From: a virus
Length of the DNA: 25,712 nucleotides
Direction: 5' to 3' (one strand)
IMG/VR virus record: IMGVR_UViG_3300010233_000109
Location: 10,515-36,226 of that record
Shown here: piece after piece, positions 17,138-23,790 of the stretch
Layout of the letters: every line of letters starts with the position of its first letter
Position numbering within the stretch: the first letter of the stretch is position 1
The notes under the pieces: generated by a model
Databases searched by the model: none
The model's input: only the letters and a program-made list of their open reading frames with translations
Told to the model about the DNA's origin: nothing
Translations under genes and position numbers: made by a program

Positions 17138-18037
17138 TTAAATAATTCTTCTTGCTCTTAGGTGTCTAAGCCTTGCAAAGGCTGGATTTATAGCACTATT
17201 CATGCTGAACACACCCAAACCTCTTGGTGCTGGACGCAAGCTGTTCTTAATATACTTTAACTTTTCCCAATAGTGAGATAGCAAGGTACTATATTGAGTT
17301 TGCATTAACTCAGAAACTGTTGGTGGGCTAAAACTCAAACCGTTGTCTGTTAGTTGGAATTCACGGCCACGCTCGATAAGAGACTTGGAAGCCAGTGCAT
17401 ATAGAGTTGCACCTTCTACTAAAATTTCTCCGAATTGTTTGACGAAATCATTGTCATCAAACTCGAAGAAAGTAAAGTAAGGCACTTGATTAAAATCCCA
17501 TAAAGCTGTGGCGATAAAAGTAGTCAACATGTCTACAGAAAAAATATCACAGTCTACATAGACAGTGTTTCCATATGGGTCAACCGACTTGGCCTTACCA
17601 GAGCTATTCAATCTCATTTTAAGAGATTTGATTAGATGATTGATATTGATTATAGCGGCTTGCGAATAGTTGAATCCAGGGTCATCTCCTAAATGGACAT
17701 AACCATCTGTATTGATTGATGGTACTTGAGTATGTGTAACTACGAAGCTGAATGTAGTCTCTACTCGGAAGCCGTTGATATGAGCGACCCAAATATCGTT
17801 AAATACACCGTAAGGTCCGTTGATAGGAACGGTGAAGATAAAAGAATACTTGCCGGTCGATATCTGCGACACTCCCACGGAGGTCGGAGCTATGGCAACC
17901 AACCCGCTTGGCTGAACGATAGAAATTGTTGGAAACGAGTCAGCGTTGACGGGTGCCCCTGTTTGGTCTTTAAATTGTACAGTTAGGTTAACCTGTTCTG
18001 TTACGTCGATTAACTCACCTCTGGCTTTAATTACCAT
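17138..18037 (-). CDS. Virion structural protein with Ig-like N-terminus
   Basis: Residues 1-110 are a beta sandwich of the bacterial Ig-like or macroglobulin-like type: VNLTVQFKDQTGAPV, TISIVQPSG, a STGKYSFIFTVP strand, GVFNDIWVAH and FSFVVT. The second half (120-299) is alpha-helical with YVDCDIFSVDMLTTFIATAL, then a long amphipathic helix and a basic tail (HLRARRII). No signal or membrane segment is seen. I chose the ATG at 18037, with GGAG six bases upstream; a TTG four codons earlier is the alternative. Head-to-tail connector, neck or baseplate roles are all possible. It lies between a kinase gene, which it is coupled to, and the divergent adhesin operon whose first gene encodes a similar Ig-like domain. 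Confidence 0.5.
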   Translation of the reverse strand: MVIKARGELIDVTEQVNLTVQFKDQTGAPVNADSFPTISIVQPSGLVAIAPTSVGVSQISTGKYSFIFTVPINGPYGVFNDIWVAHINGFRVETTFSFVVTHTQVPSINTDGYVHLGDDPGFNYSQAAIININHLIKSLKMRLNSSGKAKSVDPYGNTVYVDCDIFSVDMLTTFIATALWDFNQVPYFTFFEFDDNDFVKQFGEILVEGATLYALASKSLIERGREFQLTDNGLSFSPPTVSELMQTQYSTLLSHYWEKLKYIKNSLRPAPRGLGVFSMNSAINPAFARLRHLRARRII

Positions 18038-18158
18038 GAACGTCTCCAAATCTCCATTATCGATCTATTATCTACAGAAATGTTAGAATATGAATACAAA
18101 ATCTTAAAAGGCGGTAGATATTATATGTTAATATGCTGACATTTATGTGAGGAAACTA
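18038..18158. promoter_or_regulatory. Divergent intergenic region, candidate bidirectional promoter
   Basis: These 121 AT-rich bases separate a minus-strand structural gene from the plus-strand adhesin operon, so promoters for both should lie here. Candidates are the segment GATATTATATGTTAATATGC near 18117-18136 and, on the minus strand, TATAATATCT around the same place. The piece GTTAATATGCTGAC resembles the 14-bp repeat found before two other tail genes. None is a strong consensus match. Confidence 0.35.
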
Positions 18159-18518
18159 ATGCCAAACGTCTTATCATATTCCCCTGGACAAACAGTAACC
18201 ATAATTCAAGAGGTTTTGAATTTAGATGGCTACAGAGCTGACGGTTACAATTTTTCCGGATCAGGGGCTCTTGGCGCCCCTGTAATTGCCAGAATAGTGT
18301 TTCCTAATTTTACACTAGCAACTGGCTATCCTCTTACTATGACTAAATTGGATACTGGGCTATATATTTCCTCATTTGTTCTACCTATTGGAGCGACTGC
18401 TGTTGGAACGTATATAGCTGACATATATTGGTATCATCCTAGCACGCTTAAATTGCAACAAAATTATGTTCAAATTATTGTAACAGCTCCATTTGGATTA
18501 TATGGAGTAACTATATGA
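18159..18518 (+). CDS. Small Ig-like/beta-sandwich virion protein (119 aa)
   Basis: The whole protein is one beta-sandwich domain: GQTVTIIQEVLNLDG, a Gly/Ala-rich loop, VIARIVFP, then LDTGLYISSFVLP and GTYIADIYWYHP, ending in VQIIVTAP. The TGxYxxxFxxP plus GxYxxD pattern is typical of Ig-like and macroglobulin-like modules and resembles the N-terminal domain of the divergent neighbour. I took the ATG at 18159 (GAGGA about seven bases upstream) in preference to a GTG four codons earlier. The stop overlaps the start of the tailspike-like gene in an ATGA, so the two are co-translated. It may be a small adaptor or decoration protein for that fibre. This is inferred from position. Confidence 0.5.
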   Translation: MPNVLSYSPGQTVTIIQEVLNLDGYRADGYNFSGSGALGAPVIARIVFPNFTLATGYPLTMTKLDTGLYISSFVLPIGATAVGTYIADIYWYHPSTLKLQQNYVQIIVTAPFGLYGVTI

Positions 18519-20080
18519 CACAAATTCTTCCTCCACTAACCCCTATTACTACTGCTCCTGGTGTTCCTGAACCAAGGCCAACTCCTATGGCTGGTGATGT
18601 TATAGGATCAACCCTTGCAAGCACAGTAGCTAAAGTTGAAGGCAATCCATTTGAGCCAGTTACATACGGCTCTGAACAAGACGGATATGCTTTTATTTGG
18701 GTAAACAAAGATAAACAAATAGAAGCTAAATCTATTTCTCATCCGGCCGTATGGGATCAGACAGAATGGTATGTAGATCCTATTAGTGGAAATGATACAA
18801 ATAATGGATTAACTCTTGCTACAGCAATAAAAACAGTATCTGAATATAGACGTAGAGTCGGTCCAGTACATGAGATCAGCAGAAACATTGTTATGCATAT
18901 CATGTCGTCACTGCCTGTAACTGACTCGCTCGACTTGTCTGGCATTCGATCTGTTGGTTATACAGTACAAGACTGGGTACCATTTTCTTTCACCGTGATT
19001 GGACATGGAACAGTTGTAGCTTCTGGAGTAGCAACTGTTCGACAGCCAAATACGGCATTGAACATTCCTCACGGCATGAGTTGCGCAACTATAGGAAGCT
19101 TAGCGCCATATGTCTTTATGGGAACGATGATACAGAAGACCAGTGGGTTACAGAGCACCGACTCCGTGGACCCTGTGACGCTCTATACGACACTAGCCAC
19201 ATCGATGTGGCTAGCCAAAGATGAGGACGGAGTTACAGCCCGCATGAGCTGGCCAGCGTACCTGGACGATTGGAATTTCAGCAACCAGCAGTGCGACCAA
19301 GGAACGTTCACGACTGGTGACACATTCGATATTGTGAATCTATGTCAGATCCCTATAGTGACCCTGCCTCCACATGGATTATGGGCTGACATTCGATTCG
19401 AACGCTGTTTCTTCACATGCGACTCCCTTACATACGTAGAAGCCACAGGTCAAACTTTTATTCAATGTGCGATCCGTACGATGATATCTATTGGTGTACC
19501 TAGTACAGCCACGGATTGTCAGATTGGTGCCATCTTCGGTACAACTCAGCCCTCGTCTTCCTGCTATTTCACACAAGGCTTATTCCTTGGCACCACTCTC
19601 GTAAACAGTGGTCGATGTCAGATCCAGAACTATGCGATGCTTCAGGGAGTATCTACTTATGTACCAAACTCTACCGTAGAAGGTGCTGGCGGCGGCATCT
19701 CGTGCCACACGAGAGGAATTGGTATCTACGACTCGCCTCTTAGTGGTATAGTAATAGGACACACACAAGTTATGTACATCAATGGCGCGATCTGGGGCAG
19801 CGGCAACGCAGGACATCCGATCGAAGTGCTGCGTGGAGGAAAACTATTCTATGATCCTACTGGCGGGGCGCTTACTTTAACTGGTGGAATTGGACTGTCT
19901 GACATTATCCTTGGAACAAAAACTTCTGGACCAGCAGTAGATACTATATATCCATATGCTTTTACAACAGATCGCGCTTATTCATTTGCTAATCTTATAG
20001 CATCAGTTGCTTCTGGAGGATTTGGAGGCAATATGTTTGATCCTCTTAATCCAAATACAGCAATTATAATTGGTGACTAA
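18515..20080 (+). CDS. Tailspike-like protein with mosaic GC-rich interior (521 aa)
   Basis: The N-terminal 85 residues are Pro-rich then beta, with DGYAFIWVNKDKQIEAKSI, probably a virion-attachment part. Residues 86-116 carry WYVDPISGNDTNNGLTLATA, the lead-in common to phage beta-helix tailspikes. The region to about 450 has irregular beta repeats (IRFERCFFTCDSLTYV, TFIQCAIRTM, CQIQNYAMLQGV) consistent with a parallel beta-helix. The last 70 residues are Gly/Ile-rich. Base composition changes sharply inside the gene: 17 of 60 bases are G or C at 18781-18840, 35 of 60 at 19141-19200, and 23 of 60 at 19921-19980. The GC-rich part, about 18850-19870, covers the predicted receptor-binding core, as if a spike domain had been exchanged from another genome. 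No polysaccharide-cleaving residues could be assigned. Confidence 0.7.
   Translation: MTQILPPLTPITTAPGVPEPRPTPMAGDVIGSTLASTVAKVEGNPFEPVTYGSEQDGYAFIWVNKDKQIEAKSISHPAVWDQTEWYVDPISGNDTNNGLTLATAIKTVSEYRRRVGPVHEISRNIVMHIMSSLPVTDSLDLSGIRSVGYTVQDWVPFSFTVIGHGTVVASGVATVRQPNTALNIPHGMSCATIGSLAPYVFMGTMIQKTSGLQSTDSVDPVTLYTTLATSMWLAKDEDGVTARMSWPAYLDDWNFSNQQCDQGTFTTGDTFDIVNLCQIPIVTLPPHGLWADIRFERCFFTCDSLTYVEATGQTFIQCAIRTMISIGVPSTATDCQIGAIFGTTQPSSSCYFTQGLFLGTTLVNSGRCQIQNYAMLQGVSTYVPNSTVEGAGGGISCHTRGIGIYDSPLSGIVIGHTQVMYINGAIWGSGNAGHPIEVLRGGKLFYDPTGGALTLTGGIGLSDIILGTKTSGPAVDTIYPYAFTTDRAYSFANLIASVASGGFGGNMFDPLNPNTAIIIGD
18850..19870 (+). other. GC-rich mosaic segment inside tailspike gene
   Basis: This segment of about 1 kb stands out by high GC and different codon choice (ACG, CTC, GCC, CGA) from the AT-rich ends of the same open frame. 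Boundaries are approximate, judged from hand-counted 60-base rows. It suggests in-frame acquisition of a foreign domain rather than a whole-gene transfer. Confidence 0.65.
19193..19214. repeat. Perfect 22-bp palindrome within tailspike gene
   Basis: CTAGCCACATC is followed directly by its exact reverse complement GATGTGGCTAG. It sits in the coding frame (residues LATSMWLA) inside the GC-rich segment. Perfect palindromes of this length are not expected by chance in 25 kb. It could be a protein-binding or recombination site, or a chance outcome of the coding sequence. Confidence 0.7.
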
Positions 20081-20502
20081 TGAAAAAACTACAACCATCA
20101 TTTTGGGTAACTAATATAACTAATAGAAACGTATCATTGGCTGATTTGGCCTTAACTATCAAAGCATATACTACAGTTAATCTGTTAGATAAGAGGCATT
20201 ATAGTTATACTATTGAACAACTTCTAAAATCTAAAGAATCCGGTTCTTTATTCAAGAAAGGATACATGATTAAAGTTCGTGATATTCCGCCTCCAGAAAA
20301 AGAGAAAGAACAGATGCCAATTCAAAGAGAAGCTATAATGCCCTCTAGAGAAAGATCTATTCTTGCTATTGACGTAAAAGAATATGATGAGCTAAAAATA
20401 TCTGAAGAGGATCAGAAAAAGCAAGAAGAAATTTACGCTCAAGAGAATGCTGATTTGGCTGAAATTGACATTCAAAGATCTATTAGTGTTAAAGGGCAAT
20501 AA
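20080..20502 (+). CDS. Unrecognised small protein of adhesin operon (140 aa)
   Basis: The N-terminal half (FWVTNITNRNVSLADLALTIKAYTTVNLLD) looks like a small beta domain, followed by helix (YTIEQLLKSKESGSLFKKGYMIKVRDIPPP). The second half is highly charged, with many Glu, Lys and Gln (EEDQKKQEEIYAQENADLAEI), suggesting a helix or coiled coil. No signal or membrane segment is seen. The ATG overlaps the tailspike stop (TAATG) with a weak GGTGA upstream, so it is co-translated with it. A chaperone or adaptor for the adjacent fibre is conceivable, since phage fibres are often followed by such genes, but no family motif supports this. Confidence 0.6.
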   Translation: MKKLQPSFWVTNITNRNVSLADLALTIKAYTTVNLLDKRHYSYTIEQLLKSKESGSLFKKGYMIKVRDIPPPEKEKEQMPIQREAIMPSRERSILAIDVKEYDELKISEEDQKKQEEIYAQENADLAEIDIQRSISVKGQ

Positions 20503-20504
20503 AC

Positions 20505-21221
20505 ATGCAACTACCACAAACTTCAAATCCACTTTTATTTTGGATGGATCCTTCTGAAAAATTTGTATACAAAGATTCGTCTAACAAAATTACATCTATT
20601 TTAAATAGAGTAAATGGTGAGCGTATTTTACCACCCACAATTGGGCCAACTTGGGTAGATAATTCATTAAATGGTCATCCCACTTTATCTTTTACAGGAT
20701 CACAAAGTTTGATATATAATTTTAATCAAAACGGAGCGTCTTCTGGATTTAAAAAACCATTTATAATGATGTCTGTAGCTCGTACACTTAGTCCAGTATC
20801 TCCACAGAGCGTTCTAATGCAGGGATTTGATCGAAGTGTAAGCGCACTTAGCTCTGTTCAATATACAATATTTAGTTCAAATGCAGTATCTATTAGTAAA
20901 ATAGATGATATAGGCAATGCAGGATTTACTTCTGGGGCTGCTATTGATACAAAATATCATTTATATTGTAATATATATGATGGAACTTTATTAAAACAAA
21001 GAATTGATGGAAAAGAAGTAAATAGTGGTGATGCTAATGCTATTGTTAATAGCAATATGAATCAAATAAGTATTGGCGATTTAAGCCCTCTTGCTGCTAG
21101 TCTTGCCGTACATTTTTATTTCACTGGAAATATTGCAACTACTTTGGCATATACTACAAATTATGGCTGTTCAATAGATTATTCAGCAGAAGATTATCTT
21201 ATGAAGTACTACGGCCTATAA
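20505..21221 (+). CDS. LamG/concanavalin-like lectin-fold virion protein
   Basis: The opening PLLFWMDPSEKFVYKDSSNK, then ITSILNRVNGER and a SLNGHPTLSFTGSQSLIY segment, follow the LWLDAS..D.sgNG..P.vsF.G pattern common in LamG/ConA-like jelly-roll domains. Later strands (FIMMSVARTL, KYHLYCNIYDG, QRIDGKEVNSG, QISIGDL) fit the same fold. Such domains bind glycans or proteins, so a role in cell attachment fits its place after the tailspike. It is distantly similar in layout to the two paralogues at 23008-24534. The ATG lies two bases after the previous stop with AAAGGG upstream. It ends where the convergent cold-shock gene ends, with no spacer. No metal-binding or sugar-binding residues could be assigned. 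Confidence 0.55.
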   Translation: MQLPQTSNPLLFWMDPSEKFVYKDSSNKITSILNRVNGERILPPTIGPTWVDNSLNGHPTLSFTGSQSLIYNFNQNGASSGFKKPFIMMSVARTLSPVSPQSVLMQGFDRSVSALSSVQYTIFSSNAVSISKIDDIGNAGFTSGAAIDTKYHLYCNIYDGTLLKQRIDGKEVNSGDANAIVNSNMNQISIGDLSPLAASLAVHFYFTGNIATTLAYTTNYGCSIDYSAEDYLMKYYGL

Positions 21222-21458
21222 TTAGATCTTCATAATCTCAACGCTGGTAGCCTTTGGATCACCACGCTTGTTGATGCCTAGACCGAAAGAAACTTTCTGC
21301 CCCTTGTATAAGGTCTTGAAGCCTTCACAGGTAACATCAGAGAAGTGAACGAACATGTCCGCTTGCTTAACTCCGTCTTTTTCCCAACCAATAAAACCAA
21401 AACCGCGTTTCGGGTCAAACCAGAGAACTTCTCCGTAAAACTTTTCATCATTACTCAT
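21222..21458 (-). CDS. Cold-shock domain protein (CspA family)
   Basis: The 78-residue protein has the full cold-shock fold signature: [17 protein letters not shown] (RNP1 at 17-25, with aromatics Phe20 and Phe22) and DMFVHFSDV (RNP2, 34-42), then [24 protein letters not shown]. Cold-shock domains bind single-stranded nucleic acid through these aromatics and act as RNA chaperones or antiterminators. The length and single domain match bacterial CspA-type proteins. A phage copy could tune translation or transcript structure. The ribosome site AAGGA sits eight bases before the ATG, inside the end of the preceding gene. It is the last gene of a compact minus-strand run and abuts the convergent lectin-like gene. 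Confidence 0.93.
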   Translation of the reverse strand: MSNDEKFYGEVLWFDPKRGFGFIGWEKDGVKQADMFVHFSDVTCEGFKTLYKGQKVSFGLGINKRGDPKATSVEIMKI

Positions 21459-21469
21459 CTTTAATTCCT

Positions 21470-21760
21470 TTATTTATCACTGCACACAAGCTGATTGTTA
21501 ACATATAGCTCACCACCACCGCCAAGAAGCTTGTACATTTCTACGGCTCCTATTTTGGCCATGTCAGCCCTCTCTTGATCGTTTGCACATGTTCGCATTA
21601 GTTTATCATACTTTGCAAACAATAACATCATGTCTCTTTCACAACCAACCATACGAGCATGAGTTAATAATCTCTTGCGAGTCTCTCGTTCATTTAAAAC
21701 TCTATCGCTTAGGTTATCAGGATTGGTCGCGTCAATTCTTCCATCTAGTATAATCGGCAT
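21470..21760 (-). CDS. Small unrecognised helical protein (96 aa)
   Basis: I do not recognise this protein. After a short beta-like opening ([17 protein letters not shown]) it is mostly charged helix ([53 protein letters not shown]), ending [17 protein letters not shown]. No membrane or signal segment is present. It starts by a TAATG overlap with the HNH gene and has GGAG about eight bases upstream, so it is real and co-translated. Its end carries the ribosome site of the cold-shock gene. A small DNA- or protein-binding role would fit its charge, but there is no motif. Confidence 0.65.
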   Translation of the reverse strand: MPIILDGRIDATNPDNLSDRVLNERETRKRLLTHARMVGCERDMMLLFAKYDKLMRTCANDQERADMAKIGAVEMYKLLGGGGELYVNNQLVCSDK

Positions 21761-22074
21761 TACTTAATCTCCAACTTGAATGACTTGTTTGTAAATTGCA
21801 CATAAGGAATATCAATGTCTATGTTCTTTTTACCGTCTAACTTATAAACCAATACACGTTTGTTTGGCAATCTGGTAGATGGAAACACGCCAATGATCTT
21901 GAGTCTACCAGTGTGAGTTAATGCGTGGCAATTGGCACATAAAATAGCTAAATTAAAATCATGATTAGTTGTATTGATCTCGGTTCGTTCAATGATATGA
22001 TGCAGCTCTAGCAATCTAGGGTCGGACACATTACACGATTCGATCTCGCACTTATCTTTGATTAACTTACTCAT
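21760..22074 (-). CDS. HNH endonuclease
   Basis: The order of ligands and catalytic residues is clear: Cys9 and Cys14, LELHHIIER (His25/His26), NHDFNLAILCANCHALTH (Asn41, Cys46, Cys49, His50, His54). This is a zinc-stabilised beta-beta-alpha HNH nuclease of small phage type. The rest (60-104) is a short beta extension ending in YVQFTNKSFKLEIK. It could be a free-standing mobile nuclease or serve DNA packaging or restriction; the absence of a terminase beside it argues against packaging here. Overlap with the next gene (TAATG) places it in an operon with the small helical protein and the cold-shock gene. The ATG has AAGGT upstream. Confidence 0.88.
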   Translation of the reverse strand: MSKLIKDKCEIESCNVSDPRLLELHHIIERTEINTTNHDFNLAILCANCHALTHTGRLKIIGVFPSTRLPNKRVLVYKLDGKKNIDIDIPYVQFTNKSFKLEIK

Positions 22075-22095
22075 GTCTTACCTTACTATATCAAA

Positions 22096-22356
22096 TTATT
22101 GAGGAATGTTCGTGGGTGGTGGAGCTTTACCGCTCTGTGCAGAATTAATAGTAGCCACGTTTGATTGTCCAGTTGCGGCAATTTGAGCTGTTTCAGTTTT
22201 TGCTACCGTCCACATATAAATGGTGGCTATTGTTCCAATTATTGCGGCAAATGATGCATCCATGTGTCCAGAAAGAGAAACAGCGGCTGAAACACCCAAA
22301 ATTATGAGTGACATGGTGGCTTTTTTTGATTGTAATAGCCCTACAAATCCAATCAT
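22096..22356 (-). CDS. Two-TM small membrane protein, holin-like
   Basis: The 86-residue protein has two likely membrane helices: a first near 14-29 (TMSLIILGVSAAVSLSG) and a second near 35-51 (SFAAIIGTIATIYMWTVAK), separated by a short HMDA loop, with a hydrophilic C-terminal tail ending in Pro-rich residues. This size and topology match class II holins, which form membrane pores that time lysis. No catalytic motif is expected or seen. Its ATG overlaps the stop of the 53-residue gene (ATGA), with AAGGT inside that gene's end. No endolysin was found in the window, so lysis is inferred. A structural or superinfection membrane protein is an alternative. Confidence 0.5.
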   Translation of the reverse strand: MIGFVGLLQSKKATMSLIILGVSAAVSLSGHMDASFAAIIGTIATIYMWTVAKTETAQIAATGQSNVATINSAQSGKAPPPTNIPQ

Positions 22357-22514
22357 TTCTTTACCTTATATTGCTTTAGCTTTTCAAGTATTTTTTCACA
22401 CTTATCGTCAAGATTCTGATAAGTTTGCTCTATATGCTTTTGAAATTCGCTTTTCTCAGCATCGGCTTTAACTTCAATAATAACCGGATCTAATTCAAGT
22501 TCGCAAGATTTCAT
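22353..22514 (-). CDS. 53-aa charged helical protein
   Basis: This short gene starts at ATG 22514 with GGAG five bases upstream and ends at a TGA that overlaps the holin-like start. The protein (MKSCELELDPVIIEVKADAE, then EFQKHIEQTYQNLDD and KILEKLKQYKVKK) is Lys/Glu-rich and probably one or two amphipathic helices. There is no membrane segment. The strong ribosome site, 4-base stop/start overlap and lack of any other gene in this space all support a real gene. It may partner the adjacent membrane proteins. The function is unknown. Confidence 0.65.
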   Translation of the reverse strand: MKSCELELDPVIIEVKADAEKSEFQKHIEQTYQNLDDKCEKILEKLKQYKVKK

Positions 22515-22537
22515 TATAGCTCCGAAAGATATGCCGT

Positions 22538-22945
22538 TTAATTACTATCATCATCACTATTATTACGACGATCATTGTGCATAATTTCTAGTATTCTATC
22601 TAGTTTTTTATCTATTTTATCCTGATCTCTAATAATAGTACGAATTTGCTCTTGTACAGTATTTAGCTCTAATGCAAACTCATTATTTGATAATTGAAGG
22701 TCTTTTATTTCTGCTGATTTAATAACCATGGCATCTGATAAAATCTGAGCCTTTTGTGATACAGCATTTGCTAATGCGTCTGCCTTTACAGATACAGCAT
22801 CAGACAGAACTGTGGCCTTAATTCTATCAGCTAGGTCCTTATCTTCCTTATCAGTCTTTTTGTCGCGAAATCCTAGATAAGCAACAACCAGAGAAGATAC
22901 TGAAATAAAACCAGTTATTATTTGGAAAATTGTTGTCGTATCCAT
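22538..22945 (-). CDS. N-terminal TM plus coiled-coil protein (possible spanin/holin accessory)
   Basis: Residues 5-25 (TIFQIITGFISVSSLVVAYLG) form one likely membrane anchor, immediately followed by charged residues (FRDKKTDKEDKD). Residues 40-75 show loosely periodic Ala/Ser/Lys-rich repeats (LSDAVSVKADALANAVSQK, AQILSDAM), and 80-125 a long heptad-like coiled coil (LNTVQEQIRTIIRDQDKIDK, LDRILEIMHND). An anchored coiled coil recalls inner-membrane spanins, but the repeat composition is unlike a typical one. It opens the minus-strand group with the 53-residue and holin-like genes, which makes a membrane/lysis role possible. The ATG has GGGAG upstream. Confidence 0.45.
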   Translation of the reverse strand: MDTTTIFQIITGFISVSSLVVAYLGFRDKKTDKEDKDLADRIKATVLSDAVSVKADALANAVSQKAQILSDAMVIKSAEIKDLQLSNNEFALELNTVQEQIRTIIRDQDKIDKKLDRILEIMHNDRRNNSDDDSN

Positions 22946-22990
22946 AGGTCTCCCATTGTAATAATTGAAAGATTACAACTTAATGTTAGC

Positions 22991-23010
22991 TAATTGATAT
23001 AGGTCAATTA
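22991..23010. repeat. Inverted repeat at end of LamG paralogue 1
   Basis: TAATTGA and TCAATTA flank six bases, overlapping the stop codon of the gene at 23008. A hairpin here could act as an RNA stabiliser or terminator between that gene and the next. It has no GC-rich stem and no T-tract. Confidence 0.3.
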
Positions 23011-23733
23011 TACAATGCTATATCTTGTTTTTAAGTAGCTAATTAATGATGTTCTATCGGGTGCTGATAGCAAAGCATCACAAATAATAATCTCATATAC
23101 TCTTCCAACAAATCCGGCAGTATATGTGCCGTCGTTACCGATAGTAAATGAAACGCCTAAAGCATTAGTTCCTGCGTTTCCAGTTGTTCCAGCTCCACCA
23201 TCTAAAGAAATATTGGATGATGCTCCATTAAATTTCGCATCAATTATATGATCAACTACACCAAGATTAGCATCAGTTATTCCACTTCCAGCACTCATTG
23301 TTGCAAATCCGGTAGAATTTTGCTGAGAAATAACTGTATTTCCACCAAATCCTGAGTCAAATAAGTATACGTTTCCGCCAGGAGTTCCTGCTGATCTTAC
23401 AACCATGAATACTTCAAATGGCTGTGGATTAGATGGCGTACCAAATCCAATAATTGATTGTGTGCCAGTAAGATTAAGATATCCTAATCCTGCATTTGCA
23501 ACATATCCTGGACGATTAGCTACACTTGGTTGAGTGGCATTATATCCATTAGGGCTTCTATCAGTTAATGTGGCTACATTATTAGATCCGTCCAATACTA
23601 CTAAATCTGCTCGCAACCAAGCAAATAAAGATGCCAAATTAAGTGGAGTAAATGGTGGTGAACCACCAGTACGTTTTGAAAAATTACTCCACAATTTGCC
23701 AAGTAAATTTGTATTAGTTATAAACCCGCTCAT
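23008..23733 (-). CDS. LamG/ConA-like lectin-fold protein, paralogue 1 (241 aa)
   Basis: The protein starts MSGF, has a short Pro-rich lead (PPFTPLNLASLFAWLRADLV) and then the LamG-type jelly-roll layout: a TDRSPNGYNATQ segment, FEVFMVVRS, DHIIDAKFNGASSNISLDGG, a FVGRVYEIIICDALLS strand and the ending SYLKTRYSI. The GRxYExxI and final YLxxRYxI are common in ConA-like carbohydrate-binding domains. It is clearly paralogous to the next gene, with matching residues throughout. These are probably virion surface or fibre-tip proteins. No clear ribosome site precedes the ATG beyond GATGG, while the 57-base gap before it holds an AT-rich palindrome. Confidence 0.7.
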   Translation of the reverse strand: MSGFITNTNLLGKLWSNFSKRTGGSPPFTPLNLASLFAWLRADLVVLDGSNNVATLTDRSPNGYNATQPSVANRPGYVANAGLGYLNLTGTQSIIGFGTPSNPQPFEVFMVVRSAGTPGGNVYLFDSGFGGNTVISQQNSTGFATMSAGSGITDANLGVVDHIIDAKFNGASSNISLDGGAGTTGNAGTNALGVSFTIGNDGTYTAGFVGRVYEIIICDALLSAPDRTSLISYLKTRYSIV

Positions 23734-23757
23734 TATACCATCATGATGTTATAGTCA

Positions 23758-23769
23758 TTGATTAATCAA
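23758..23769. promoter_or_regulatory. Perfect 12-bp palindrome between the LamG paralogues
   Basis: TTGATTAATCAA lies in the AT-rich gap between the two paralogous genes, about 25 bases before the start of paralogue 1. It could be an operator or a promoter element. Palindromes this short are not rare, so support is weak. Confidence 0.25.
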
Positions 23770-23790
23770 TATAGAAAAACTTAAAGTAAA

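Noticed and set aside
18038-21221. Invertible adhesin cassette (phase variation)
   Set aside because: No invertase gene and no matching inverted repeats were seen at the two ends of the plus-strand cassette; the orientation is better explained by acquisition.
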